From contig NZ_CP049199.1 of NCBI RefSeq assembly GCF_011045195.1, forward strand, positions 558,001 through 622,000: a stretch of 64,000 nucleotides of DNA. The letters are read 5' to 3'. A program made the position numbers and the translations under genes. Positions 9,908-18,618 of this stretch are shown here, piece after piece. Within the stretch, counting starts at the first letter, position 1, and every line of letters begins with the position of its first letter. The notes beneath the pieces were generated by a model. The model searched no databases, was not told the origin of the DNA, and saw only the letters and a list, made by a program, of their open reading frames with translations. This DNA is from Caulobacter soli. Its GTDB lineage: Bacteria > Pseudomonadota > Alphaproteobacteria > Caulobacterales > Caulobacteraceae.

Positions 9908-10693
9908 TCAGATCTCCGTCGACGGGGCGCGGCGCTGGGCGAAGAGCCAGGCGCGCTTGCCGGGATCGAGGTAGGCGACCGAACCGGGCACGGTCAACGC
10001 GATCTCGGTTCCGGCCCCGGGGCGGCTGCGAATTTCGAACGCGCCGTGGATCTTGCGCGCCCGCTCGTTCATGCCGGTCAAGCCCTGGTGGCCGCCGTCG
10101 AGCACGGTCTGGTCCAGGCCCACGCCGTCGTCGAGGACTCTCAGGTCCAAGGCGTTCCGGCCATAGCTGAGGTCGATCTCGAGATGGCGCGCTCCAGCGT
10201 GGCGCCGGGTATTGCACAGGGCCTCGGACGCGATCCGCTCGATCGCCTCGCGGACCGGCGCGTGCAGACGCCAGGGCGTTCCCTCGACCACCATCCGCGC
10301 CTTGACGGTCGAGGTCAGGTCAAGCCGCTCGACGAGGTCGGCGAGGGTCTCGTTCATGTCGCCGGGCCCGTCGGCGCGCAGGCTCCTGGCCCGGTCGCGG
10401 CCCTCGACGATGACGTCGTCGGCGCGATCCAGCGCGCTTTCCAGGGCCTGGCGGGCCGGCAGGTCGGTGGGGATCTGCTCGACCACCGACTGCAGGCGCA
10501 GGGTCAGGCCCTGAACATCCTGCAGCAGGATGTCGTGCGACTCGCGCGCGACCTGTTCGCGGCGCGCCATGCGGTCCTGGACACGGCTCGACAGGTGGCG
10601 GGCTCGCAGGGCGTGAAGACCCCAGAACAGGCCAGCCAGCGCCAGGACGCCCAGCGCCCAAAACAGATCGGTCTGGAAAAGGGCCGTCTTCAT
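9908..10693 (-). CDS. Small NarX/DegS-type sensor histidine kinase without a sensor domain
   Basis: A 261-residue HisKA_3 kinase. One transmembrane helix (about residues 11-30) is followed directly by the dimerisation box RREQVARESHDILLQDVQGL with phospho-acceptor His53. The ATPase domain shows Asn161 in EALCNTRRHA, DDGVG at 188-192 and GLTGMNER at 204-211. The H-box and following sequence resemble the C-terminus of beta-propeller (Reg_prop/Y_Y_Y) kinases, which are normally about 1000 residues, so this looks like a shortened version. GAGG lies eight bases before ATG 10693. Signal sensing must occur through the membrane helix or a partner protein. Confidence 0.85.
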   Translation of the reverse strand: MKTALFQTDLFWALGVLALAGLFWGLHALRARHLSSRVQDRMARREQVARESHDILLQDVQGLTLRLQSVVEQIPTDLPARQALESALDRADDVIVEGRDRARSLRADGPGDMNETLADLVERLDLTSTVKARMVVEGTPWRLHAPVREAIERIASEALCNTRRHAGARHLEIDLSYGRNALDLRVLDDGVGLDQTVLDGGHQGLTGMNERARKIHGAFEIRSRPGAGTEIALTVPGSVAYLDPGKRAWLFAQRRAPSTEI

Positions 10694-10850
10694 GCTCGAT
10701 GGCCCTCGTCGGCCGCAATGCTCACAGCCTTGCTTTCATGAGCCAGTCCCACGCGAAATCTCGAAAGGGTGACGCGCGCCCCCCCCGTTGGGAGCTTAAC
10801 GAAGGGGCGTCGGGCGCGATAGCGGTGTAGCCTTCAACAGGAGGCGTCCC

Positions 10851-11207
10851 ATGTTTCTCGGCGCCATGTTTCCGGGCGGCCTGATCGGCGTGGCGCTCCT
10901 GATCGGGCGCCTGGCCGCCGCGGCCGTGCTGATGTTCGTCTTGAACGACACCGCGCGACAGGCTCTTTGGTTGGCCTTGCCCCTGGTGGTGGTCGCCGCG
11001 GGCCTGGTCGCGGGGCTGTTGACGCGGTTCGCGGCGGCGGCCTGCGTGGCCTTGGTGGTGTTCGGCGCGGCGAGGGCCGACGGCGCGCTTTGTGTCGTTC
11101 TGGCGCTTAACGCCCTGCAGGTGGTGGGGATCGTGTTGGCCGGCGCCGGCGCCTATTCGCTGGATGCGCGGCTGTTCGGCCGGCGCGTAATCCGGTTGGA
11201 CGACTAG
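10851..11207 (+). CDS. Small integral membrane protein (DoxX-like size), function unknown
   Basis: A 118-residue very hydrophobic protein with four probable transmembrane helices (about residues 10-32, 38-56, 60-80 and 82-104) and a charged C-terminal tail GRRVIRLDD. ATG 10851 is preceded by AGGAGG, which strongly supports translation. It resembles DoxX-type four-helix proteins in size and topology, but I see no diagnostic motif. It diverges from the histidine-kinase pair across 157 bases, so shared regulation is possible. Confidence 0.65.
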   Translation: MFLGAMFPGGLIGVALLIGRLAAAAVLMFVLNDTARQALWLALPLVVVAAGLVAGLLTRFAAAACVALVVFGAARADGALCVVLALNALQVVGIVLAGAGAYSLDARLFGRRVIRLDD

Positions 11208-11323
11208 ATTAACCACCCGATCGGGCGTCGCCCGCCTACCCGTTTGGGATTTACCGGCAAGGCCCGCGAGCGGATCGTCAGGCAACGTCAAAGCGGACTT
11301 TGGGCAGACTTGGGGAGCGCGTC

Positions 11324-12223
11324 ATGATCGTTCGTAGCGTTGCGGAAAAGGATGTGGCCGAGCTGGCGAGCCTCTTCATCGCCCCTCCCAATCCGGGCAA
11401 GTGGAAGGTCGCCGCCGCCGAGATCCGGTTGCCCGAGCCGCTGCTCGACGTCACCCCCGTCGCGCCCCGCGCCGACGTCCTGATCGTCCGGATGCAGCTG
11501 AACGACTATCCCCGGCACCGCTACTGGGAAGATGGCATGACGACGCCGGTTCGCGACGTGGCGGCCGGCGAGATTCTGTTTCACGACCTGCGGCGCGGCC
11601 CGCGCATGGTGCTGGACCAGCCCTATCACGCGCTGCACGTCCACATTCCGCGCGCCGCCTTCGACGCGATCGCCGCCGATTCCAACGCCGCCCCGATCCG
11701 GGATTTCGACTACGCGCCGGGCGTCGGCTTCGACGATCCGACGATCGCGGGCCTGGGGACGTCGATCCTTGCCGGCCTGGGGGACAGCGCTGTCCGCAAC
11801 CAGCCGTTGGTCGACCACCTGATCCTGGCCATGGCCGCCCATGTGGCGACCCGCTATGGCGGCATGGCGCCGATGTCGCGGGGCGCGCGCGGCGGCTTGG
11901 CCCCGTGGCAGACCCGGCGGGCCAAGGAGATCCTCAGCGCCAATCTCGACGGGGCGGTGCCGCTGACCGAGGTGGCGCGCCAGTGCGGCCTGTCGGTGGG
12001 TCACTTCTCGCGGTCGTTCCGCCAGTCGTTCGGCACCACGCCGCACCAGTGGCTGGTCCAGCGACGCCTCGACGCGGCCAAGGACCTGATCCGCTCGTGC
12101 CGGATGCCGCTGTCGAACGTGGCGCTGAGCTGCGGCTTCGCCGACCAGAGCCACCTGACCCGGGTCTTCACCCGCGAGGTCGGCGCCAGCCCCGCGGCCT
12201 GGCGCCGCGAGGTCCAGCAGTAA
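11324..12223 (+). CDS. AraC-family transcriptional regulator
   Basis: A 299-residue regulator with the standard C-terminal AraC/XylS domain: LTEVARQCGLSVGHFSRSFR, QSFGTTPHQWLVQRRLDAAK, then LSNVALSCGFADQSHLTRVF and GASPAAWRREV. The N-terminal half is a cupin-like effector region without recognised specificity. ATG 11324 has GGGGAG eight bases upstream. It converges on the SMP-30 gene, ending 18 bases from its stop. Target genes are unknown. Confidence 0.85.
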   Translation: MIVRSVAEKDVAELASLFIAPPNPGKWKVAAAEIRLPEPLLDVTPVAPRADVLIVRMQLNDYPRHRYWEDGMTTPVRDVAAGEILFHDLRRGPRMVLDQPYHALHVHIPRAAFDAIAADSNAAPIRDFDYAPGVGFDDPTIAGLGTSILAGLGDSAVRNQPLVDHLILAMAAHVATRYGGMAPMSRGARGGLAPWQTRRAKEILSANLDGAVPLTEVARQCGLSVGHFSRSFRQSFGTTPHQWLVQRRLDAAKDLIRSCRMPLSNVALSCGFADQSHLTRVFTREVGASPAAWRREVQQ

Positions 12224-12241
12224 GGGTTCAGACGGTAGGAC

Positions 12242-13252
12242 TCAGGCCGCCAGCTTGCGGGCCTTCACCTTCACCCGCAGCACGCGGTGGTTGGACGACA
12301 TGTAGAGATGGCCGTCGGCGGCCAGCTCGCAGTTGGAGATCACGTCGTCGGCCCGGATGATCCCGATCCGCTGGCCGGCCGGGGTGAAGATCGAAATGCC
12401 GTCCTGGCTCGAGGCCCACAGGTTGCCGCCCCGGTCGACCTTCAGGCCGTCGCCGCCGTCGATGCCGGTCGTGGCGCGGTCGACGAACGACCGGCGGGCG
12501 GTCGGCGCGCCCTTGGCGTCCAGGTCCCAGGCGACCCAGCCGGTTTTGCGATCGGTGCCGTAGAGGGTCTTGCCGTCGGGCGACAGGCCGATGCCGTTGG
12601 GCTCGATGGTCTTGTCGATCAGGGTCACGACATTGTCGGCCCCCAGGCGATAGACGCCCGAATAGTCGGTCTGGCGATAGGGCGAGCTCCAGTCGCCCTT
12701 CAAGCCCCACGGGGGATCGGTGAAATAGATCGCGCCGTCGCGGGCCAGGACCAGGTCGTTGGGGCTGTTGAGGCGCTTGCCCTCGAAGCTGGCGGCCAGC
12801 ACCGTCTTCTTCCTGGTCTTCAGGTCGATGAACGAGACGCAGCGGTTGCCGCTGTCGCCGATCACCAAACCGCCGCGCGCCACGATCAGGCCGTTCGAGC
12901 CGGCCTCGCGCAGGCTGCCCGTCTCCGGCCCGGCATAGCCCGAGGGCGCCAGCCAGATCTCGTCGCCCCGCGCCGGCGACCAGCGATGGATCCTGTTGCC
13001 CGGCACGTCGGAGACCAGCAGGTAGCCGTCCTTGCCGCCCACCCAGACAGGGCCCTCGCTCCAGGTGAAGCCGTCCATCACCTGCTCGACCGGCGCGTCG
13101 GCGTCGACCAGGGCGTCCAGGGCCGGGTCGAGGCGCTCGACCTTGCCGACCACGGGGTAGGGCGTCGCCGCCTTGGACAGGGCCGGCGCGGCGGCCAGGG
13201 CCAGGATCGCGGCGGCCGCGCCGCGACGCGTCATTGGCAGGGTTGAGGTCAT
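12242..13252 (-). CDS. SMP-30/gluconolactonase-family protein, exported
   Basis: A 336-residue six-bladed beta-propeller of the SMP-30/Gnl/LRE type. Family motifs: FTWSEGPVWVG (metal ligand Glu), SNGLIVARGG, LNSPNDLVLARDGAIYFTDP (Asn and Asp ligands) and EPNGIGLSPDGKTLYGTD, then DGLKVDRGGNLW. These enzymes hydrolyse aldonolactones or related lactones. The N-terminus MTRRGAAAAILALAAAPALS is a signal peptide with twin arginines and could use the Tat route. ATG 13252 has CAGGAG nine bases upstream. It diverges from the MarR efflux operon; a link with sugar-acid metabolism is inference. Confidence 0.85.
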   Translation of the reverse strand: MTSTLPMTRRGAAAAILALAAAPALSKAATPYPVVGKVERLDPALDALVDADAPVEQVMDGFTWSEGPVWVGGKDGYLLVSDVPGNRIHRWSPARGDEIWLAPSGYAGPETGSLREAGSNGLIVARGGLVIGDSGNRCVSFIDLKTRKKTVLAASFEGKRLNSPNDLVLARDGAIYFTDPPWGLKGDWSSPYRQTDYSGVYRLGADNVVTLIDKTIEPNGIGLSPDGKTLYGTDRKTGWVAWDLDAKGAPTARRSFVDRATTGIDGGDGLKVDRGGNLWASSQDGISIFTPAGQRIGIIRADDVISNCELAADGHLYMSSNHRVLRVKVKARKLAA

Positions 13253-13344
13253 GGCGGCGGCTCCTGGCTTTCGTTTCTTCCCGGCCTGTTGTGCCTCGCG
13301 TTTCGCCGCAGCGCCACCGTTCACTGACAGCCTTGTCATAATCT

Positions 13345-13384
13345 AGATAGGATGCTATCTAATATCGATAGCAAGCTACCTATC
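13345..13384. promoter_or_regulatory. Operator region upstream of the MarR-efflux operon
   Basis: AGATAGGATGCTATCT (13345-13360) is an inverted repeat with perfect 6-base arms. It is followed by GATAG (13367-13371) and CTATC (13380-13384) as a second, wider pair, with TAGCAAGCTA between. The cluster ends eight bases before the MarR start codon and lies about 93 bases from the divergent SMP-30 gene. MarR proteins typically bind such repeats in their own promoters, so autoregulation is likely. Confidence 0.65.
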
Positions 13385-13392
13385 TGGTTCCC

Positions 13393-13863
13393 ATGACCCT
13401 GCCGCCCCGCCTCCTCGACGAACGCACCTTCGCAGGTTCGCTGCTGCGCCTGGCCCGGATCTACCGGCGCGAGGTCAACCGCATCCTGGTCGAGCACCAT
13501 CTGTCGGACGCCCGGGCCCTGCCGGTTCTGTATATCGCCCGCTCGGGCGGCGGCATGCGTCAGGGTCACCTGGCCGAGGAGCTGGGCGTGGAGGGCCCGT
13601 CCCTGGTTCGCGTCCTGGACCAGTTGTGCGCCGCCGGCCTGGTCGAGCGCCGCGACGATCCCAAGGACGGTCGCGCCAAGACCTTGCATCTGACGCCCGA
13701 GGGCGACGCGCTGGCGGTGATTATCGAGGACGCCATCCAGGATCTGCGCACGCGGTTCCTGGCGGATGTCAGCACCGAGGATCTCGCCGCCGCCGTCCGT
13801 GTCTTCACCGTATTCGAAGCGGCGCTCGAAGCCGCCGCCTCCGCCAGCGGCCAGGAGGGCTGA
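13393..13863 (+). CDS. MarR-family transcriptional regulator of the efflux operon
   Basis: A 156-residue MarR-type winged-helix protein: MRQGHLAEELGVEGPSLVRV, then LDQLCAAGLVERRDDPKDGR with the beta-wing Asp-Arg pair, and AKTLHLTPEGDAL. It starts just after a palindromic operator and stops nine bases before the FUSC gene, so it is the first gene of the efflux operon and very likely its repressor. The organisation parallels aae-type aromatic-acid efflux operons, where a small aromatic compound releases the regulator. The ligand here is not known. Confidence 0.85.
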   Translation: MTLPPRLLDERTFAGSLLRLARIYRREVNRILVEHHLSDARALPVLYIARSGGGMRQGHLAEELGVEGPSLVRVLDQLCAAGLVERRDDPKDGRAKTLHLTPEGDALAVIIEDAIQDLRTRFLADVSTEDLAAAVRVFTVFEAALEAAASASGQEG

Positions 13864-13872
13864 CGCAGCCCC

Positions 13873-15888
13873 ATGCCAAAGCTCGACAGATGGACGCTGC
13901 TGTTCTCGGTGAACAGTTTCGCGGCGGCCATGCTCGCCCTCTATATCGGTTTCGCCCTGGGCCTTCCCCGGCCGTACTGGGCGATGACGACCGCCTATAT
14001 CGTCAGCCAGCCGCTGGCCGGGGCCGTGCGCTCCAAGGCTGTCTATCGCCTGCTGGGCACCCTGCTGGGCGCCGCCGCCGCCGTGGCCATGGTCCCCAAC
14101 CTGGTCAACGCCCCGGTGCTGCTGTGCCTGGCCATGGCCCTGTGGGTCGGGGGCTGCCTGACCATCTCGCTGCTGGACCGCACGCCGCGCTCCTACATCC
14201 TGATGCTGGCCGGCTACACCGCCGCCATCATCGGCTTCCCGGCCGTCAACCAGCCCGGCGGCATCTTCGAGATCGCGGTCTCGCGGGTGATCGAGATCGG
14301 CCTGGGCATCCTCTGCGCCACCCTGGTCCATAGCTTGGTCTTCCCGCGCCCGGTCGGGACCGTGCTGCGCCAGCGTCTGGCCGCCTGGCTGGGCGAGGCC
14401 GACCGCTGGGCGCTGGACGTGCTGAAGGGCCGGGGCGCCGAGGCCCTGGACCGCGACCGCCGCCATCTGGCCGCCGCCGCCAGCGAGATCCACCTGCTGG
14501 CCGTGCACCTGCCGTTCGACACCTCGCGACTGCGCGAGACCACCGGTGCGGTGCGCGCCTTCCACGACCGCATGCTGCTGCTGATCCCGCTGCTGTCGGG
14601 CCTGGCCGACCGCATGGCGGCGTTGAAGGACGTATCCGATCCAGCCGTCCGCGAGGTTTTGGACGCCGTCGCCGCCTGGATCGAGGCCGGCGCCGCGCGC
14701 GAGCCGGGCCTGGCCCTCGTCGAACGCCTGCGCAACCTGGCTGGCGCTCGCCGTGACGCCGACTGGTCGGGCCTGCTGATCGAAAGCCTGCTGGCGCGCC
14801 TGGCCGAGGCCGTCCAGGCCTTGAACGAGGCCCACGCCCTGATGGTCCGGCTGTGCGATCCCGACGCGCCGCTGTCGCCCGCCCTGGAGACCGCCGCCGC
14901 CACGGCCGGCCGTCGCAAGCTGCACGCCGACCTGCCCCTGGCCCTGCTGTCGGGCGGCGCGGCGGTGATCGCTATCCTGCTGTCATGCGTGGCCTGGATC
15001 GGCTTCGGCTGGGGCGACGGCGCGGCGGCTCCGGTGATGGGCGCGGTGTTCTGCTGCTTCTTCGCGGCGATGGACGACCCCGTGCCGGCCATCAAGAATT
15101 TCGGCCTCTATTCGCTGCTCTCCCTGCCGCTGGCCGCGTTCTACATGTTCGCGATCCTGCCGGCGATCGACGGCTTCCCGCTGCTGGTGGCCGTGATGGC
15201 CCCGCCGCTGATCGTGCTGGGCCTGTTCATTCCCAACCCCAAGACCATGGGCGCGGCCCTGGCGGTGATCATGGGCTTCGCCAACGCCATGGCCCTGCAG
15301 GAGAGTTTCAGCGCCGACTTCGCCAGCTTCCTCAATGGCAACCTCGGACAGTTTGTCGGCCTGCTGGCGGCGATCATGGTCACGGCCGGCCTGCGCTCGA
15401 TGGGCGCCGACGCCAGCGCCCGGCGCCTGCTGGGCCGCACCTGGACGGGCCTGGCCCGCCTGGCCCGCGCCAAGGCCGCGCCGGAGCCGACCGCCTTCGC
15501 CGGCTTGCTGGTCGATCGCCTGGGCCTGCTGACCCCCAAGCTGGCCGAGACCAACGCGCGCGGCGATCTCATCGGCGTCGACGCCCTGCGCGATCTGCGG
15601 GTCGGCATGAACCTCGTCGCCGTCCAGGCCGCGCGGCCCGCGCTTTTCCCGCGCACGAGTATCGACGCCGCCCTCGACGGGGTGGGGCAGCGCTTCGCCG
15701 CCCTGGCCGCCGGGCGCGCGCCCCCGGCGGACGCCGACCTGCTGGACCGCCTGGACGCCGCCCTGCGCGACACGGTCGGAACCTCGTCCGCCGCGACCGT
15801 TCAAGGCCTGACCGGACTGGTCGGTCTGCGCCGCAACCTGTTCCCCGACGCCCCCGCGCCAGACCTCATTCCGGAGCCCGCCCGATGA
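13873..15888 (+). CDS. FUSC-family (AaeB/FusB-like) inner-membrane efflux protein
   Basis: A 671-residue membrane protein with two blocks of hydrophobic helices (about residues 10-165 and 355-505) separated by and followed by soluble regions, the layout of FUSC-domain transporters such as AaeB. The start MPKLDRWTLLFSVNSFAAAM and the motif PYWAMTTAYIVSQPLAG are typical of the family. It forms a tripartite pump with the HlyD and NodT proteins downstream; known relatives export aromatic acids or fusaric acid. Its stop overlaps the DUF1656 start (ATGA), so the two are coupled. Confidence 0.85.
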   Translation: MPKLDRWTLLFSVNSFAAAMLALYIGFALGLPRPYWAMTTAYIVSQPLAGAVRSKAVYRLLGTLLGAAAAVAMVPNLVNAPVLLCLAMALWVGGCLTISLLDRTPRSYILMLAGYTAAIIGFPAVNQPGGIFEIAVSRVIEIGLGILCATLVHSLVFPRPVGTVLRQRLAAWLGEADRWALDVLKGRGAEALDRDRRHLAAAASEIHLLAVHLPFDTSRLRETTGAVRAFHDRMLLLIPLLSGLADRMAALKDVSDPAVREVLDAVAAWIEAGAAREPGLALVERLRNLAGARRDADWSGLLIESLLARLAEAVQALNEAHALMVRLCDPDAPLSPALETAAATAGRRKLHADLPLALLSGGAAVIAILLSCVAWIGFGWGDGAAAPVMGAVFCCFFAAMDDPVPAIKNFGLYSLLSLPLAAFYMFAILPAIDGFPLLVAVMAPPLIVLGLFIPNPKTMGAALAVIMGFANAMALQESFSADFASFLNGNLGQFVGLLAAIMVTAGLRSMGADASARRLLGRTWTGLARLARAKAAPEPTAFAGLLVDRLGLLTPKLAETNARGDLIGVDALRDLRVGMNLVAVQAARPALFPRTSIDAALDGVGQRFAALAAGRAPPADADLLDRLDAALRDTVGTSSAATVQGLTGLVGLRRNLFPDAPAPDLIPEPAR

Positions 15889-16094
15889 TCGGCGAGATCA
15901 ACCTCGACGGCGTCCTGCTGTCCTCCGTCCTCGTCTCGGCCCTGATCGCCCTGGTCGCCGCCTTCGTGCTGCGCCGGCTGCTGTCGTGGGCCGGCGCCTA
16001 TCGCTTCGTCTGGCACCCGGCGCTGTTCGACACCGCCCTGTTCGTCATCCTCTGGGCCGCGGTCATCGCGGTCCCCCTGCCGATCGATCTGTAA
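15885..16094 (+). CDS. DUF1656 family small membrane protein (AaeX-like)
   Basis: A 69-residue protein beginning MIGEINLDGVLLSSVLVSAL, with two transmembrane helices (about residues 10-30 and 45-65) and the family pair RFVWHPALFD between them. DUF1656/AaeX proteins are almost always encoded between an FUSC permease and an HlyD-type protein and are thought to be pump accessories; no mechanism is established. Start overlaps the FUSC stop by four bases and the HlyD gene begins four bases after it. Confidence 0.85.
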   Translation: MIGEINLDGVLLSSVLVSALIALVAAFVLRRLLSWAGAYRFVWHPALFDTALFVILWAAVIAVPLPIDL

Positions 16095-16098
16095 GACC

Positions 16099-17031
16099 AT
16101 GCCCACGCTCAAAACCGTCCTTCTGAACAGCGGCCGCTTCGCCGTCACCGCCGCCGTCGTGGCCGCCGCCGTGGTCGGCGGGCGCGCCCTGTGGACCCAC
16201 TATCAAGTCGACCCCTGGACTCGTGACGGCCGGGTCCGTGCCGACGTCGTCCAGGTCGCCCCCGACGTCTCGGGCCTGGTGACCAAGGTCGAGGCCGTCA
16301 ACGACCAGACCGTCAAGGCCGGCCAGCCGCTGTTCTATGTCGACCGCGAGCGCTACGCCCTGGCCCTGCGCCAGGCCGATGCGAACGTCGCCGCCGCCAA
16401 GGCCACCCTGTCCCAGGCCCGTCGCGAGCTGGTCCGTAACCGCACCCTGGGCGAACTAGTCGCCGCCGAGAGCACCGAGCAGAGCGCGTCCAAGGTCGAG
16501 CAGGCCGACGCGGCGCTCGCCCAGGCCGACGCGACGCGCGACGTCGCCCGGCTGAACCTGGAGCGCACCGTGGTCTACGCCCCCACCGACGGTTTCCTGT
16601 CGGACCTGACCTTGCGCACCGGCGACTATGTGACGGCCGGCAAGCCCGTCCTGGCCCTGATCGACAGCCGCTCGTTCCGGGTCGAGGGCTATTTCGAAGA
16701 GACGAAGCTGTCGGGCCTGAAGATCGGCATGCCGGTCAGCGTGCGGGTGATGGGCGAGCCAGGGGCCTTGAAAGGCCACATCCAGTCGATCGCCGCCGGC
16801 ATCGAGGACCGTGACCGCGTCGCCGGGGCCAACCTGCTGCCCAACGTCAACCCGACCTTCAGCTGGGTGCGCCTGGCCCAGCGGGTGCCGGTGCGGGTGG
16901 CCCTGGACCAGACGCCGGGCGACCTGCGGATGATCGCCGGCCGCACGGCGACGGTCGCCGTGCTCGGCCTGGACGGTAAGGCCAGGAAACGTGGGGATGG
17001 GCGCGGCCTGACGACGGGAGCTGGCCGATGA
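16099..17031 (+). CDS. HlyD/AaeA-family membrane-fusion protein
   Basis: A 310-residue periplasmic adaptor. One N-terminal helix (about residues 13-31) anchors it. The biotinyl-lipoyl-like halves are RVRADVVQVAPDVSGLVTKV and LERTVVYAPTDGFLSDLTLR, flanking an alpha-helical hairpin (residues 90-150, rich in Ala, Gln and Arg). FRVEGYFEETKLSGLKIGMP is the usual beta-barrel strand of AaeA/EmrA proteins. It bridges the FUSC permease and the NodT outer-membrane channel. Its stop overlaps the next start (ATGA). Confidence 0.88.
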   Translation: MPTLKTVLLNSGRFAVTAAVVAAAVVGGRALWTHYQVDPWTRDGRVRADVVQVAPDVSGLVTKVEAVNDQTVKAGQPLFYVDRERYALALRQADANVAAAKATLSQARRELVRNRTLGELVAAESTEQSASKVEQADAALAQADATRDVARLNLERTVVYAPTDGFLSDLTLRTGDYVTAGKPVLALIDSRSFRVEGYFEETKLSGLKIGMPVSVRVMGEPGALKGHIQSIAAGIEDRDRVAGANLLPNVNPTFSWVRLAQRVPVRVALDQTPGDLRMIAGRTATVAVLGLDGKARKRGDGRGLTTGAGR

Positions 17032-18479
17032 GCCCGCTTCGTCTGCTACTGACAGCCGCCTCGCTGTCGGCTTTGGCCGCCTGCGCGACGGTCGGTCCCG
17101 ACTACAAGGTTCCCGAGGCCGCCAAGGTCAACGCCCCCGCCGCTCAAGGCGCGTTCTTCGAGAGCAAGACGCCTGCCGTCAGCCAGGCGCCCGTGCCCGA
17201 GGGCTGGTGGAAGCTCTATGACGACCCGGTGCTGAACGGCCTGGTGCAGCAGGCCCTGACCGCCAACACCGACCTTCGGATCGCCGCCGCCAACCTGGCC
17301 CGCGCCCACGCCGTGGCCGCCGAGGCCGACGACGCCGGCGGCTTCACGACCTCGGCCTCGGCCGCCGCCCTCCATTCGCGGGAGTCGGGCGAGCAATATC
17401 TGCTGTCCGAACAGTTGCCGGTCGAGAACCTGGCCGATGTCGGGGTGAAGGTCTCCTACCAGGTCGATCTGGTGGGCCGCATCAAGCGCGCCGCCGAGGC
17501 GGCCCATGCCGACGCCGAGGCCGGCCAGGCGGCGCTGGACCTGGCGCGGGTCAGCGTCGCCGCCGACGTCGCCCGGGCCTATGTCGAGGCCTGCGCCAGC
17601 GGTCACGAGTTGGCCGTCGCTCAGCATACGGTCGATCTGCAGACGCGTAGCCTGCAGGTCACTGACAAGCTCGTCTCGGCCGGTCGCGGGACCAGCCTGG
17701 ACGTCACCCGCGCCAAGGCCCAGCTGGACCTGTCGCGCGCCGCCCTGCCCACCTTCGAGAGCCGTCGCCGCGCGGCGCTCTATCGCCTGGCGACCCTGAC
17801 CGGCAAGACGCCGGCCGAGTTCCCGCGCGAGGTCGAGGCCTGCGTCGCCCCGCCGAAACTGTCGCAACCCCTGCCGGTTGGCGATGGCGCGGCCCTGCTG
17901 AAGCGTCGGCCCGACGTGCGCGCCGCCGAGCGCGGCCTGGCCGGGGCGACGGCCCGGATCGGCGTAGCGACGGCGGCGCTCTATCCGAACGTTTCGTTCG
18001 GCCTGGGCGCCGGTTCGACCGGCTTGCTGGCCGACATCGGCACGGCGCCCGCCAACCGTTGGGGCTTGTCGTCGCTGATCAGCTGGACCCTGCCGGGCGA
18101 GGGCGAGCACGCCCGCATCCGCGCCACCGAAGCCGGCGCCGACGCGGCCCTGGCGCGGTTCGACGGCACGGTGCTGAATGCCCTGCGCGAGACCGAGACC
18201 AGCTTGGCCGTCTACGCCCACGAGCTGGACCGTAACGCGGCGCTGCGTTCGGCGCGGGATGAAGCCGCGACGGCCGAGGGGCAAGCCCAGACGCTGTATC
18301 GCGCCGGCAAGAGCCCGTATCTCACGGGCCTGGACGCCCAGCGCACCCTGGCTTCGGCGGAGGCGGCGCTGGCGGCGTCGGACGGAGCCCTGGCGGCGGA
18401 TCAGGTGAACCTGTTCCTGGCGCTGGGCGGGGGCTGGGAGAACGCGCCAGCGGTGAAGGTGGTGCAGGCGGCGCGATAG
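17028..18479 (+). CDS. NodT-family outer-membrane efflux lipoprotein
   Basis: A 483-residue TolC-like channel. The N-terminus has a lipobox (ALAAC, Cys19) followed by the family start ATVGPDYKVPE. Two OEP repeats follow, with the typical segments WWKLYDDPVLNGLVQQALTA, then LKRRPDVRAAERGLAGATAR and ALYPNVSFGLG. Lipid-anchored NodT/OprM proteins provide the outer-membrane exit of RND and FUSC pumps. Last gene of the MarR operon; a multi-hairpin repeat element follows 15 bases after its stop and probably ends the transcript. Confidence 0.9.
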   Translation: MSPLRLLLTAASLSALAACATVGPDYKVPEAAKVNAPAAQGAFFESKTPAVSQAPVPEGWWKLYDDPVLNGLVQQALTANTDLRIAAANLARAHAVAAEADDAGGFTTSASAAALHSRESGEQYLLSEQLPVENLADVGVKVSYQVDLVGRIKRAAEAAHADAEAGQAALDLARVSVAADVARAYVEACASGHELAVAQHTVDLQTRSLQVTDKLVSAGRGTSLDVTRAKAQLDLSRAALPTFESRRRAALYRLATLTGKTPAEFPREVEACVAPPKLSQPLPVGDGAALLKRRPDVRAAERGLAGATARIGVATAALYPNVSFGLGAGSTGLLADIGTAPANRWGLSSLISWTLPGEGEHARIRATEAGADAALARFDGTVLNALRETETSLAVYAHELDRNAALRSARDEAATAEGQAQTLYRAGKSPYLTGLDAQRTLASAEAALAASDGALAADQVNLFLALGGGWENAPAVKVVQAAR

Positions 18480-18494
18480 GCGCCCGGCGCCGAA

Positions 18495-18603
18495 CACTTG
18501 CCCCCTACGGATCGCTTCGCGATCGTCTTCCCCCAGAGGGGGAAGAGCGCTCCGCCCCCTATGGGGGCGGACAGACGGCGAAGCCGTCAGGTGGGGGCAA
18601 GTG
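18495..18603. repeat. Dispersed palindromic repeat (CACTTGCCCCC family), copy 1
   Basis: A 109-base element bounded by an 11-base terminal inverted repeat (CACTTGCCCCC at 18495-18505, GGGGGCAAGTG at 18593-18603). Inside are successive perfect hairpins: GATCGCTTCGCGATC, CTTCCCCC-AGA-GGGGGAAG, CCGCCCCC-TAT-GGGGGCGG and GACGGC-GAA-GCCGTC. It fills the gap between two convergent genes. Related copies are at 43223-43344 and 34609-34689. Confidence 0.85.
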
Positions 18604-18618
18604 GCTGAGCCACGGCGG

